A stretch of 64,000 nucleotides of DNA from Scatomorpha merdavium. Lineage in GTDB: Bacteria; Bacillota; Clostridia; Oscillospirales; Oscillospiraceae. The DNA lies in assembly GCA_018711415.1 (NCBI GenBank), contig DVIJ01000004.1, positions 1-64,000 on the forward strand, read 5' to 3'. This document shows, one piece after another, positions 42,158 to 50,112 of this stretch; positions within the stretch are counted from its first letter, which is position 1; the number at the start of each line of letters is the position of its first letter. The notes under the pieces were generated by a model. It was not told the DNA's origin. It saw only the letters and a program-made list of their open reading frames with translations, and did no database searches. The translations under genes were made by a program, and so were the position numbers.

Positions 42158-42192
42158 AAGAAGGCCCCGCAGCACAAAACTGCGGGGCCTTT
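42158..42192. terminator. Shared terminator of tspO and tRNA-Ser
   Basis: A 12-bp stem AAGGCCCCGCAG / CTGCGGGGCCTT (42161-42191) has a 7-base loop. The minus strand continues CTTTTTTT, a strong T-run for the tRNA; the plus strand has only TTGG after the stem. It begins within two bases of the tRNA 3' end. Confidence 0.85.
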
Positions 42193-42284
42193 TGGCGGAG
42201 ATGGAGAGATTCGAACTCTCGAAGGGCTTTTGACCCTTACACGATTTCCAATCGTGCGCGCTCGACCAACTACGCGACATCTCC
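42193..42284 (-). tRNA. tRNA-Ser, anticodon GGA
   Basis: A 92-base class II tRNA. Acceptor GGAGATG pairs with CATCTCC; the discriminator is G; CCA is encoded (42195-42193). The anticodon loop is TTGGAAA with GGA at 42249-42247, reading UCC and UCU. The long variable arm (AAGGGTCAAAAGCCCTT) and the T arm with GTTCGAATC are present. Confidence 0.97.
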
Positions 42285-42325
42285 ACGCGCTGCCCGAACT
42301 GACCTTATCCAGTTGACGCCCACAT

Positions 42326-42354
42326 ATAATAAATGAAAAATCCGATAAAGTCAA
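42326..42354 (-). promoter_or_regulatory. Predicted promoter of tRNA-Ser
   Basis: Minus strand: -35 TTGACT (42354-42349), 17-base spacer, -10 TATTAT (42331-42326), about 40 bases before the tRNA. Confidence 0.8.
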
Positions 42355-42361
42355 GAAAAAC

Positions 42362-42841
42362 TTACAGCCAAAGCGCTTCGAGGATGATCTCCTTCAAAAT
42401 CCCGGCGTGGCGCTCCTCGTCCGCGGCGTTTTTGAGGTAGACCTCCGCGAGCGGGGAACGGTCCCCGTCGCCGGCGGCGCGCCTGTAGGCCTCGGCAGCG
42501 GCGAGCTCGTCGCGGTAGGCCCCGCGCAGCGCCCTGAGCCCGCCCCGCGGCATGGGGCAGGAGCCGGGAGGCAGGCAGGTCTCGCCCTCCAGGAGGAAGT
42601 GTTCGCCCTGCAGCGCGCGCAGGTGGCCGCGCTCCTCCGCCGCGAGCTGGCGGAGCCGGCAGGCATAGCGCGGGAAACGCCTCGCGGCCGCCTCGTAAAA
42701 GGCCGCGGCAAGGGCCTCGTCCGCAATGAAGCCGCGCAGCTCCTCCAGGCCGGACCCGCTCTGCTCCACCGCCGCCTTTCCGCAGACCCGGTCCCATACC
42801 TCGCCGAAGTCCTCCAGCGCCCTTTTCGTGTTCCCGTCCAT
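42362..42841 (-). CDS. Ferritin-like diiron-domain protein
   Basis: A 159-aa four-helix-bundle protein. Four helices carry carboxylate/His patterns: FIADEALAAAFYEAAAR, AAEERGHLRALQGEH, YRDELAAAEAYRRAA and AADEERHAGILKEI, the arrangement of the rubrerythrin/ferritin-like group. There is no rubredoxin domain. The ATG at 42841 has GGAGG 8 bases upstream; longer in-frame readings have no site. An oxidative stress or iron role is family-level inference. Its stop is followed at once by the tRNA promoter. Confidence 0.8.
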   Translation of the reverse strand: MDGNTKRALEDFGEVWDRVCGKAAVEQSGSGLEELRGFIADEALAAAFYEAAARRFPRYACRLRQLAAEERGHLRALQGEHFLLEGETCLPPGSCPMPRGGLRALRGAYRDELAAAEAYRRAAGDGDRSPLAEVYLKNAADEERHAGILKEIILEALWL

Positions 42842-42884
42842 ACGCCGCACCTCCATGCAATTCCTGTTACATGATATGCCGCGC

Positions 42885-42913
42885 TTGAAAAGGCGTGACG
42901 GATGTGAGATAAT
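42885..42913 (+). promoter_or_regulatory. Predicted promoter of rsmE
   Basis: -35 TTGAAA (42885-42890), 17-base spacer, -10 GATAAT (42908-42913), then GGGAGG ahead of the start. Confidence 0.75.
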
Positions 42914-42944
42914 CAGAAAAAAGTCGAGCGGGAGGTCTTTTGGG

Positions 42945-43682
42945 ATGGCGAGATTTTTCATGGCCGGGTCCAACATAGCGGGAGGCAGGGCCGTCATACG
43001 CGGGCAGGACGCCGAGCACATCCGTGTGCTGAGGCTGCGTCCGGGGGAAGACCTCGTCATCTGCGACGGGCGCGGCACCGATTACCGCTGCAGGCTCGTG
43101 AGCTCCGGCCCCGAGGAGGCAGAGGCCGAGGTCCTGGAGGTCGTCCCCTGCCGGGGCGAACCGGGCGTGGAGGTGACTGTCTACGCCGGCCTGCCCAAGG
43201 GCGAGCGCGCGGACTTCCTCATCCAGAAATCCGTCGAGGCCGGGGCTTCCGGCGTGGTGTTCTTCAACTGCGAGCGCTGCATAGCCAGGCCGGACGGGCG
43301 CAGCATGGAGAAAAAGCTCGAGCGCTTCTCCCGCATCGCCGAGGCCGCCGCGCAGCAGTCCGGCCGCGGGAGGATACCCAGGGTCGAGTACGAGCACAGC
43401 TACGTCGAAATGCTGGGCAGGGCCGTGAAGGCAGAGGCCAGGCTCTTCATGTACGAGACCGGCGAGGACCGCGTCCCCATGAAGTCCGCCATAGAGGCCG
43501 CGGGCGGCTTCGCCACCGCCTCCGTGGTCACGGGACCGGAGGGCGGCTTCACCGAGGCGGAGGCCAAGATGGCCAGGGTATGCGGCATGACGCTCTGCTC
43601 CATGGGCGAGCGCATCCTCCGCTGCGAGACGGCGCCCGTCATCGCCGTCAGCGCGATAATGTACGCCACGGGCAACCTCTGA
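42945..43682 (+). CDS. rsmE: 16S rRNA (uracil1498-N3)-methyltransferase
   Basis: SPOUT-family methyltransferase of 16S rRNA U1498. The 245-aa protein has an N-terminal PUA-like part (VIRGQDAEHIRVLRLRPGED), then VYAGLPKGERADFLIQKSVE, and the C-terminal knot SVVTGPEGGFTEAEA and SMGERILRCETAP. The start ATG at 42945 follows GGGAGG by about 9 bases. It has its own promoter and terminator; no prmA lies beside it, unlike many Firmicutes. Confidence 0.96.
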   Translation: MARFFMAGSNIAGGRAVIRGQDAEHIRVLRLRPGEDLVICDGRGTDYRCRLVSSGPEEAEAEVLEVVPCRGEPGVEVTVYAGLPKGERADFLIQKSVEAGASGVVFFNCERCIARPDGRSMEKKLERFSRIAEAAAQQSGRGRIPRVEYEHSYVEMLGRAVKAEARLFMYETGEDRVPMKSAIEAAGGFATASVVTGPEGGFTEAEAKMARVCGMTLCSMGERILRCETAPVIAVSAIMYATGNL

Positions 43683-43688
43683 AAAATA

Positions 43689-43722
43689 CCCGCGCCGGGA
43701 AAGCCCGGCGCGGGGTTTTTTT
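43689..43722. terminator. Bidirectional terminator between rsmE and tdk
   Basis: An 11-bp stem CCCGCGCCGGG with loop AAAG (43689-43714) is followed by T7 on the plus strand. On the minus strand TATTTTTC follows. The genes converge here. Confidence 0.87.
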
Positions 43723-44299
43723 ATTTCTGCTGCTGCCTTATCCTGCGGCGCCAGCAGCGGTGGCACATGGCGACGTAGGCGTCGTTCCCGCCGAGGAACA
43801 CCTGCTCGCCCTCGGTGACGACCCTGCCGTCCGGCGTGAGGCGCGCGTTCACGGTGGCCTTGGCCCCGCAGGCGCAGACTGTCTTTATCTCCGTTATCGA
43901 GTCCGCCAGCTCCAGGAGCCGCTTCGAGCCGGGGAACATGTGCGTCAGGAAATCGGTCCTCAGCCCGAAGCAGAGGACGGGGACGTCCAGCTCGTCCACG
44001 ATGTCGCGCAGCTCGTCGATCTGCTCGGGCGTGAAGAACTGGGCCTCGTCCGCTATGATGACGTCTCTCCCGCCCGTGGCGGAATAGAGCTCGCGTATGC
44101 TGTCCGTAGGCGAGACGACCTCCGCCTCCCGCATCAGGCCGACGCGGCTCTTCACGATGTTGGCGCCGTCCCGGTCGTCGATGCTGGGCTTTATGAGCCA
44201 GACCGTCATGCCCAGCTCCTCATAGTTGAACTGGGTGATGAGCGCCTGGGCGGACTTGGAGCTGCCCATGGCCCCGTATTTGAAATAGAGCTTAGCCAT
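43721..44299 (-). CDS. tdk: Thymidine kinase
   Basis: Type II thymidine kinase (192 aa) phosphorylating thymidine with ATP. P-loop GAMGSSKS at 9-16, DEAQF at 84-88 and FGLRTDFLTHMFPGS (lasso region) are clear; the zinc-site cysteines are in TVCACGA and MCHRCW. It overlaps udk by 8 bases, making a pyrimidine salvage operon divergent from deoD. Confidence 0.96.
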   Translation of the reverse strand: MAKLYFKYGAMGSSKSAQALITQFNYEELGMTVWLIKPSIDDRDGANIVKSRVGLMREAEVVSPTDSIRELYSATGGRDVIIADEAQFFTPEQIDELRDIVDELDVPVLCFGLRTDFLTHMFPGSKRLLELADSITEIKTVCACGAKATVNARLTPDGRVVTEGEQVFLGGNDAYVAMCHRCWRRRIRQQQK

Positions 44300-44924
44300 T
44301 TGCGTTCACCTCGCTCACATGTGCTCGAATACGCTCCGTCAGCATATCCATGGCCACGAGGTTGTGGCCGCCCTCGGGGACGATTATGTCCGCGTTGCGC
44401 TTGGAGGGCTCAACGTACATCTCATGCATGGGCTTGACCGTGGTGAGGTACTGGTCCACGACGGATTCGAGGCTGCGGCCCCTGTCGCGCACGTCGCGGA
44501 CTATTCGGCGGAGGATACGCTCGTCGGCGTCCGTATCGACGAAGATCTTGATGTCCAGCAGCTCGCAGAGCCGCGGGTCCTGCAGGATGAGTATGCCCTC
44601 CACCAGGACGACGGGCGAGGGCTTCACGAGGACGGTCTTGTCCGAGCGGTTGTGGACGGTGTAGTCGTAGACGGGACAGCGGATCGCCTGGCCTGCGCGC
44701 AGGCGCTTGAGGTCCCGGATCATGAGCTCGGTGTCGAAGGCGTCCGGGCAGTCGTAGTTGAGCAGCGCGCGCTGCTCGTAGCTGAGCTCGTCGTGGGCTT
44801 TATAGTAGTTGTCGTGGTAGATGACGCTGACGTTGTTTGCAAATCTCTGGACCAGCCTGCGCGTTATCGTGGTCTTGCCGCTGCCGGTGCCTCCCGCTAT
44901 GCCTATGGTCATGACGCTGCCCAT
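44292..44924 (-). CDS. udk: Uridine kinase
   Basis: Phosphorylates uridine and cytidine. The 210-aa protein has P-loop GGTGSGKT (11-18), SVIYHDNYYKAHDEL, NYDCPDAFDTELM, and VLVEGILILQDPRLCELLD. GGGGGAGT is 6 bases before the ATG. It is the first gene of the udk-tdk pair, back to back with the purine gene deoD. Confidence 0.95.
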   Translation of the reverse strand: MGSVMTIGIAGGTGSGKTTITRRLVQRFANNVSVIYHDNYYKAHDELSYEQRALLNYDCPDAFDTELMIRDLKRLRAGQAIRCPVYDYTVHNRSDKTVLVKPSPVVLVEGILILQDPRLCELLDIKIFVDTDADERILRRIVRDVRDRGRSLESVVDQYLTTVKPMHEMYVEPSKRNADIIVPEGGHNLVAMDMLTERIRAHVSEVNANG

Positions 44925-44951
44925 TCCAGCACTCCCCCTTTATCCGACACG

Positions 44952-44980
44952 ATTTTACCACAGCCCGCCGCCATATGCAA
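44952..44980 (-). promoter_or_regulatory. Predicted promoter of udk-tdk
   Basis: Minus strand: -35 TTGCAT (44980-44975), 17-base spacer, extended -10 TGGTAAAAT (-10 at 44957-44952). Confidence 0.65.
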
Positions 44981-44981
44981 T

Positions 44982-45010
44982 TTGACTTTTGGGGGTGCGG
45001 AGGATATAAT
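44982..45010 (+). promoter_or_regulatory. Predicted promoter of deoD
   Basis: -35 TTGACT (44982-44987), 17-base spacer, consensus -10 TATAAT (45005-45010). Its -35 is one base from the divergent udk -35. Confidence 0.82.
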
Positions 45011-45044
45011 TTTCACACATTTAACTTTAATGGAGGTAAAAGCC

Positions 45045-45761
45045 ATGCCCACACCGCACAACAGCGCCGTGAAAGGCGACTTTGCAAAAACCGTCCTCAT
45101 GCCCGGAGACCCGCTCCGGTCCAAGTACATAGCCGAAAACTTCCTCACTGAGCCGAAGCTCGTGAACAACGTGCGCGGCGTCCAGGGCTACACGGGGCTC
45201 TGGAAGGGCGCGCGTGTCTCCGTCCAGGCCAGCGGCATGGGCATCCCGTCCATCGGGATCTACAGCTGGGAGCTCTTCACGGAATATGGTGTCGAGAACA
45301 TCATCAGGATAGGCTCGGCGGGCGGTCTGGCGGACGAGCTGCAGCTCATGGACATCGTGGCGGCGGTCGGGGCCTGCACGGACTCGAACTTCGCCCACCA
45401 GTTCGGGATAAACGGCACTTTCGCGCCGACGGCGGACTGGACGCTGCTGTCCACGGCCATGCGCCTGGCGGGCGAGTCCGGGCTGCATATAAAGGCGGGC
45501 AACGTCCTGTCGGCGGACAACTTCTATAATGACGGCTCGGACGGGCCGGACCAGTGGAAGAAGATGGGTGTCCTCGCCGTAGAGATGGAGGCCGCCGGCC
45601 TCTACATGACCGCCGCGCGCACCGGCGGACACGCGCTCTGCCTCTGCACGATATCGGACCACCTATACAAGCCGGAGCTGCTCACGCCCGAGGAGCGCCA
45701 GACCGGCTTCAACGAGATGATCACCCTTGCGCTCGACACCGCGGCTGAGATGGCTGATTGA
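45045..45761 (+). CDS. deoD: Purine-nucleoside phosphorylase, DeoD type
   Basis: Hexameric phosphorylase splitting purine (deoxy)nucleosides to base and (deoxy)ribose 1-phosphate. The 238-aa protein begins PTPHNSAVKGDFAKTVLMPG, with the phosphate-site GDPLRSKYIA, GMGIPSIGIYSWEL, IRIGSAGG, the substrate-binding VEMEAAGLY and catalytic Asp in ISDHL. TGGAGGT lies 8 bases before the ATG. It is next to the nucleoside importer, forming an uptake and salvage cluster. Confidence 0.97.
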   Translation: MPTPHNSAVKGDFAKTVLMPGDPLRSKYIAENFLTEPKLVNNVRGVQGYTGLWKGARVSVQASGMGIPSIGIYSWELFTEYGVENIIRIGSAGGLADELQLMDIVAAVGACTDSNFAHQFGINGTFAPTADWTLLSTAMRLAGESGLHIKAGNVLSADNFYNDGSDGPDQWKKMGVLAVEMEAAGLYMTAARTGGHALCLCTISDHLYKPELLTPEERQTGFNEMITLALDTAAEMAD

Positions 45762-45797
45762 CATAATAAATTTACAGATCGGATACGGGCAATTTAC

Positions 45798-45826
45798 TTG
45801 AATGATACATTGCAAGGTGATATAAT
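45798..45826 (+). promoter_or_regulatory. Predicted promoter of the BMP lipoprotein gene
   Basis: -35 TTGAAT (45798-45803), 17-base spacer, consensus -10 TATAAT (45821-45826). A leader of about 60 bases follows with no riboswitch recognised. Confidence 0.72.
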
Positions 45827-45891
45827 CTTAAGGCACAGTTGTGTGCATGGAAGATCCGAATTCAAAAATGAAACGGAGGATACATACAGAA

Positions 45892-47157
45892 ATGAAGAAG
45901 TTTCTTGCACTGCTTCTGGCCCTGGTGATGGTCTTCGCGCTGGCGGCCTGCGGCACTCCCGCCGCCGACCCGACTGACACGCCGGATGACAACACCGTGA
46001 CTGACACTCCGGACGACACCCCGGACGACACCCCGGACGATACCCCGGATGACACTCCGGACGACACCACTACCATTACCGACCCCAACGAGATCCCGAA
46101 CGACGCAGAGTCTGCGGACGGCACCTACGAGGTCGCCTTCGTCACCGACGTCGGCCAGCTCCAGGACGGCTCCTTCAACGAGGGCACCTGGAACGGCGTC
46201 AAGCTGTACGCTGCGAACAACGGCCTGACCTACAAGTACTATCAGCCCGCCAACGGCAACGAGGCCACCGATGATGACCGCGTGAACGCCATGCAGGCTG
46301 CTGTCGACGCGGGCGCGAAGGTCGTCGTCTGCGCCGGCTTCCTGCAGGAGGCCGCTCTCCGCACCGCCGCCATCAACAATCCCGACGTCAACTTCGTGTT
46401 CATCGACGGCTACCCGCTGGACGATGATCCCGATCCCAATGTGATGGGCAACATCCTGCCCAACGTTGCGGGCATCAACTTCCAGGAAGAGCAGTGCGGC
46501 TATCTGGCCGGCTACGCCATCGTGAAGGAAGGCTTCACGAAGATCGGCTTCTCCGGCGGCGGCGGCGGCACCAACCCGGCCTGCTGCCGTTACGGCTACG
46601 GCTATCTGCAGGGCGCGAGCGCGGCGGCTGTTGAGATGGGCGTGAACGTCGACGTCATGTACTCCTGGCAGTACGGCGGCACCTTCTCCGCTTCTCCGGA
46701 GCTGCAGACCATGATCAACGGCTGGTATGTGAACGGCACTGAGGTCGTGTTCGCCTGCGGCGGCTCGATGTTCAGCTCCATCGTTGCGGCTGCCGGCGCG
46801 AACGACGGCATCGTCATCGGTGTTGACGTTGACCAGAGCCCGCTGAGCGACACTGTCATTACCTCTGCCCTGAAGGGCATCTCCCAGGCCGCCCAGGTCG
46901 CCCTGGCGCACCACTATGACGGCACCTGGACCGAGATCGGCGGCGTACAGACGACCCTCGGCGCGAACGACGACGCCGTCGGCCTGCCGACTGCCACCTG
47001 GTCCATGGAGAACTACACTGTTGAGGAGTACGAGGCCCAGCTCGCCGCCATGAAGGACGGCAGCCTGGTCGTCGATCCTCACTACCCCGGCGAGGCCGAG
47101 GGCATGGACGCCACCGCCACGCTCGAGCTGCCGAACCTGAACATCACCGTGGTGTGA
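45892..47157 (+). CDS. BMP-family nucleoside-binding lipoprotein
   Basis: Substrate-binding lipoprotein of a nucleoside ABC importer. The 421-aa protein has a lipoprotein signal ending FALAAC (Cys20), then an acidic linker built on repeats of Asp-Thr-Pro-Asp (about residues 39-62, 12-base DNA repeats near 46006-46066). The BMP domain starts at YEVAFVTDVGQLQDGSFNEG, with ANGNEATDDDRVNAMQAAVD and GYLAGYAIVKEGF. GGAGG is 12 bases before the chosen ATG. deoD upstream and the three transport genes downstream support nucleoside uptake. Confidence 0.93.
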   Translation: MKKFLALLLALVMVFALAACGTPAADPTDTPDDNTVTDTPDDTPDDTPDDTPDDTPDDTTTITDPNEIPNDAESADGTYEVAFVTDVGQLQDGSFNEGTWNGVKLYAANNGLTYKYYQPANGNEATDDDRVNAMQAAVDAGAKVVVCAGFLQEAALRTAAINNPDVNFVFIDGYPLDDDPDPNVMGNILPNVAGINFQEEQCGYLAGYAIVKEGFTKIGFSGGGGGTNPACCRYGYGYLQGASAAAVEMGVNVDVMYSWQYGGTFSASPELQTMINGWYVNGTEVVFACGGSMFSSIVAAAGANDGIVIGVDVDQSPLSDTVITSALKGISQAAQVALAHHYDGTWTEIGGVQTTLGANDDAVGLPTATWSMENYTVEEYEAQLAAMKDGSLVVDPHYPGEAEGMDATATLELPNLNITVV

Positions 47158-47177
47158 TAAACAAGCCGAAACCTTGA

Positions 47178-47209
47178 AGAGAGGGCCCGGATGGGCCTTC
47201 TCTTTTTTT
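47178..47209 (+). terminator. Terminator after the BMP lipoprotein gene
   Basis: Stem AGAGAGGGCCC / GGGCCTTCTCT (one G-T pair) with loop GGAT, followed by T7. It separates the highly expressed binding protein from the ABC genes, which have their own promoter. Confidence 0.87.
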
Positions 47210-47241
47210 GTGCGGGGATGGGGTGAATCTGGATAATTTCC

Positions 47242-47270
47242 TTGTTTTTTGACGGGATGTAAATTATAAT
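47242..47270 (+). promoter_or_regulatory. Predicted promoter of the nucleoside ABC genes
   Basis: -35 TTGTTT (47242-47247), 17-base spacer, consensus -10 TATAAT (47265-47270). Confidence 0.68.
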
Positions 47271-47302
47271 AAGGTGAAGTATGTTAAAAAGGGGGCGGGG
47301 CG

Positions 47303-48850
47303 GTGGCAGCGCAGCCGGAATACATAATAGAAATGCTCGGCATCACAAAGAGGTTCCCGGGCATCGTGGCCAACGACAATATCACGCTTCAGCTCAGGCG
47401 CGGCGAGATACACGCGCTTCTGGGCGAGAACGGCGCCGGCAAGAGCACGCTGATGAGCGTCCTCTTCGGCATGTACCAGCCGGAGGAGGGCATCATCAAG
47501 AAGAACGGCGAGGCCGTGAAGATCAACGACCCGAACGACGCGACGGCTCTGGGCATAGGCATGGTGCACCAGCACTTCAAGCTCATCGAGGTCTTCACGG
47601 TGCTGGACAACATCATCCTCGGCGCGGAGACTACGAAGCTCGGCTTCCTGCAGAAGAGGGAGGCGCGCAAAAAGGTTGAGGCGCTCTCTGAGAAGTACGG
47701 CCTCAAGGTGGACCTCGACGCGAAGGTGGAGGACATCACAGTCGGCATGCAGCAGCGCGTCGAGATACTCAAGATGCTGTACAGGGACAATGAGATACTG
47801 ATCTTCGACGAGCCAACGGCAGTGCTGACGCCGCAGGAGATAGAGGAGCTCATGCACACGATGCGCGGCTTTGCCAAAGAGGGCAAGAGCATCCTGTTCA
47901 TCTCGCACAAGCTCAACGAGATAATGGAGGTCTCTGACCGCGTCACGGTACTGCGCAAGGGCAAGTGTATCGGCACGGTGAACACCTGCGACACGAACAA
48001 GCAGGAGCTCTCGAACATGATGGTGGGCCGTCCCGTCCAGCTGGAGATACAGAAGGACGAGGCAAAGCCGAAGGACACGGTGCTGAAGGTCGAGGACCTG
48101 CACGTCCGGTCGAGGATACACAACAAGGACGCCGTGAAGGGCGTGAGCTTTGAGGTGCGCGAGGGCGAGATAGTCTGCATCGCGGGCATAGACGGCAACG
48201 GCCAGACGGAGCTGGTGTACGGGCTGACGGGGCTGGAGAAGATAGAGTCCGGCAAGGTCACGCTCTGCGGGCGGGACATTTCGCACAGCAGCATCGCGGC
48301 GCGCGGCGAGTGCATGAGCCACATACCAGAGGACAGGCACAAGCACGGGCTGGTCCTGGATTTCACGCTGGAGCAGAACATGGTGCTGCAGCGCTTTCAG
48401 GAAAAGCAGTTCCAGCACGCCGGCTTCATAGACACGGGCAGCGTGCGCAAATACGCCGAGCAGCTCATCGAGAAGTTCGACGTCCGCTCCGGGCAGGGGC
48501 CGGTGACGCGCGCGCGGAGCATGTCCGGCGGCAACCAGCAGAAGGCGATAATCGCGCGTGAGCTGGACCGGGATAAGCCGCTGGTCGTGGCTGTGCAGCC
48601 GACGCGCGGCCTGGACGTGGGCGCCATAGAGTATATACACGGCCAGCTTGTGGCGGCGCGGGACGCGGGCAAGGCGATACTGCTCGTGAGCCTGGAGCTG
48701 GATGAGGTTATGAGCCTTTCGGACAGGATACTGGTGATGTACGAGGGCGAGATCGTGGGCGAGCTCGACCCGAAGAAGACCACCGTGCAGGAGCTCGGCC
48801 TCTACATGGCCGGGGCGAAGCGCAAAGGCGGAAAGGGGGAGACGGCATGA
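47303..48850 (+). CDS. nupO: Nucleoside ABC importer, tandem ATP-binding protein
   Basis: A 515-aa protein with two ATPase domains. The first has Walker A GENGAGKST (41-49) and LIFDEPTAVLTPQE; the second, from about residue 265, has a degenerate P-loop (GIDGNGQTE) as usual in this family, signature SGGNQQKAIIAREL and VVAVQPTRGLDVGA. It begins with GTG at 47303 after a GGGGGCGGGG site. It ends with a 4-base overlap into the first permease. Confidence 0.92.
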   Translation: MAAQPEYIIEMLGITKRFPGIVANDNITLQLRRGEIHALLGENGAGKSTLMSVLFGMYQPEEGIIKKNGEAVKINDPNDATALGIGMVHQHFKLIEVFTVLDNIILGAETTKLGFLQKREARKKVEALSEKYGLKVDLDAKVEDITVGMQQRVEILKMLYRDNEILIFDEPTAVLTPQEIEELMHTMRGFAKEGKSILFISHKLNEIMEVSDRVTVLRKGKCIGTVNTCDTNKQELSNMMVGRPVQLEIQKDEAKPKDTVLKVEDLHVRSRIHNKDAVKGVSFEVREGEIVCIAGIDGNGQTELVYGLTGLEKIESGKVTLCGRDISHSSIAARGECMSHIPEDRHKHGLVLDFTLEQNMVLQRFQEKQFQHAGFIDTGSVRKYAEQLIEKFDVRSGQGPVTRARSMSGGNQQKAIIARELDRDKPLVVAVQPTRGLDVGAIEYIHGQLVAARDAGKAILLVSLELDEVMSLSDRILVMYEGEIVGELDPKKTTVQELGLYMAGAKRKGGKGETA

Positions 48851-50112
48851 GGGAGCGACTGGACAGCTTCTGGTATAAGGCCGGCACGCGCACAGTGCTG
48901 GCCAGCCTGGCCTCCATCGTGATCGGCCTTCTGGTGGGCTGCATCGTCATCCTGGTAGTGGGCTATACGAGCGACAACCTCTCGGCAAAAAGCGCCTGGG
49001 AGGGCGTGCGCATAGTCCTGGGCAGCATCTTTTCAACGGGCAGGAGCGAAGGCGCCCTGACCTTCGGCTTCAATCCTGTGAGCACGGGCAACATGCTGTT
49101 CAGGGCGACGCCGCTTATAATGACGGGCCTTTCGGTGGCGGTGGCGTTCAAGACGGGCCTCTTCAATATCGGCGCGCCCGGCCAGTACCTCATGGGCACG
49201 ATGGCGAGCCTGATGATAGCGCTGTCGATACCGAGCGAGACGGTCCCGCCGACCATCATCTGGATAATCGCTTTTCTGGGCGGCATGGCGGCAGGCGCCC
49301 TGTGGGGCTGCATACCGGGCCTGGTCAAGGCGTATCTCAATATCAACGAAGTGCTCGCAAGCATCATGACGAACTGGATAGCCGCAAACCTGGTCACCTG
49401 GTGCTTTGAGGTGAGCAATTTTAAGAACGTCGTCGAGAATACCAAGACCAACTATATCTACAAGACGACATTCAACGACGTGGCCACGGCAAAGCTGGGC
49501 CTGGACAAGCTCTTCCCGGGCAGCCAGGTGAACGGCGGCATAATCGTGGCGATACTTATCGCCATACTGATGTACGTCGTAATCAACAAGACGACGCTGG
49601 GCTATGAGCTGAAGGCCTGCGGCAGCAACAGGCATGCGGCGAGGTATGCGGGCATCAAGGACAAGCGGAACATCGTGCTGTCGATGGCGATAGCCGGTGC
49701 GCTGGCCGGCGGCGGCGCTGCGCTGTACTATCTGTCGGGGAACACGGAATTCTATTGGCAGACCTATCAGTCCCTGCCGGCGACGGGCTTCAACGGCATA
49801 CCCGTGGCGCTGCTGGCGGCGAACAACCCGGTAGGCGTCGTGTTCACGGGCATCTTCATGTCGATGCTGGACATTGCGGGCCAGCAGCTTACGAGCCTGA
49901 CGCCGTATAACGAGTATCTGACCGACGTCATCATAGCGGTCATCGTGTACCTGAGCGCATTCTCGCTGGTCATAAAGATGCTGATCACCGGCAAGAAAAC
50001 GCGCAAGGCAATGGAGGCCATCCCGAAGCTCGGCTACGAGCCGCAGCCGAAGAAGGAGGAGCCGCAGCCGGCGGCAGCCGCAGAGACTGAGAAGGGAGGC
50101 GATGGGCAATGA
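48847..50112 (+). CDS. nupP: Nucleoside ABC importer permease 1
   Basis: A 421-aa permease with about nine or ten membrane segments. LSVAVAFKTGLFNIGAPGQ is the conserved loop and GYELKACGSNRHAARYAGIK the coupling region typical of the branched-chain amino acid/nucleoside permease group. An N-terminal helix at about residues 17-40 precedes a periplasmic stretch. The C-terminus is a Pro/Glu-rich tail (PQPKKEEPQPAAAAETEK). It is translationally coupled to nupO and nupQ by 4-base overlaps. Confidence 0.92.
   Translation: MRERLDSFWYKAGTRTVLASLASIVIGLLVGCIVILVVGYTSDNLSAKSAWEGVRIVLGSIFSTGRSEGALTFGFNPVSTGNMLFRATPLIMTGLSVAVAFKTGLFNIGAPGQYLMGTMASLMIALSIPSETVPPTIIWIIAFLGGMAAGALWGCIPGLVKAYLNINEVLASIMTNWIAANLVTWCFEVSNFKNVVENTKTNYIYKTTFNDVATAKLGLDKLFPGSQVNGGIIVAILIAILMYVVINKTTLGYELKACGSNRHAARYAGIKDKRNIVLSMAIAGALAGGGAALYYLSGNTEFYWQTYQSLPATGFNGIPVALLAANNPVGVVFTGIFMSMLDIAGQQLTSLTPYNEYLTDVIIAVIVYLSAFSLVIKMLITGKKTRKAMEAIPKLGYEPQPKKEEPQPAAAAETEKGGDGQ

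Noticed and set aside
45762..45891. Possible purine riboswitch upstream of the BMP gene
   Set aside because: The leader after the promoter is about 60 bases and lacks a three-way junction or terminator; no riboswitch fold could be drawn.
45996..46070. Regular repeats resembling a short CRISPR-like array
   Set aside because: Units are 12 bases, in frame, without spacers, and encode a protein linker.
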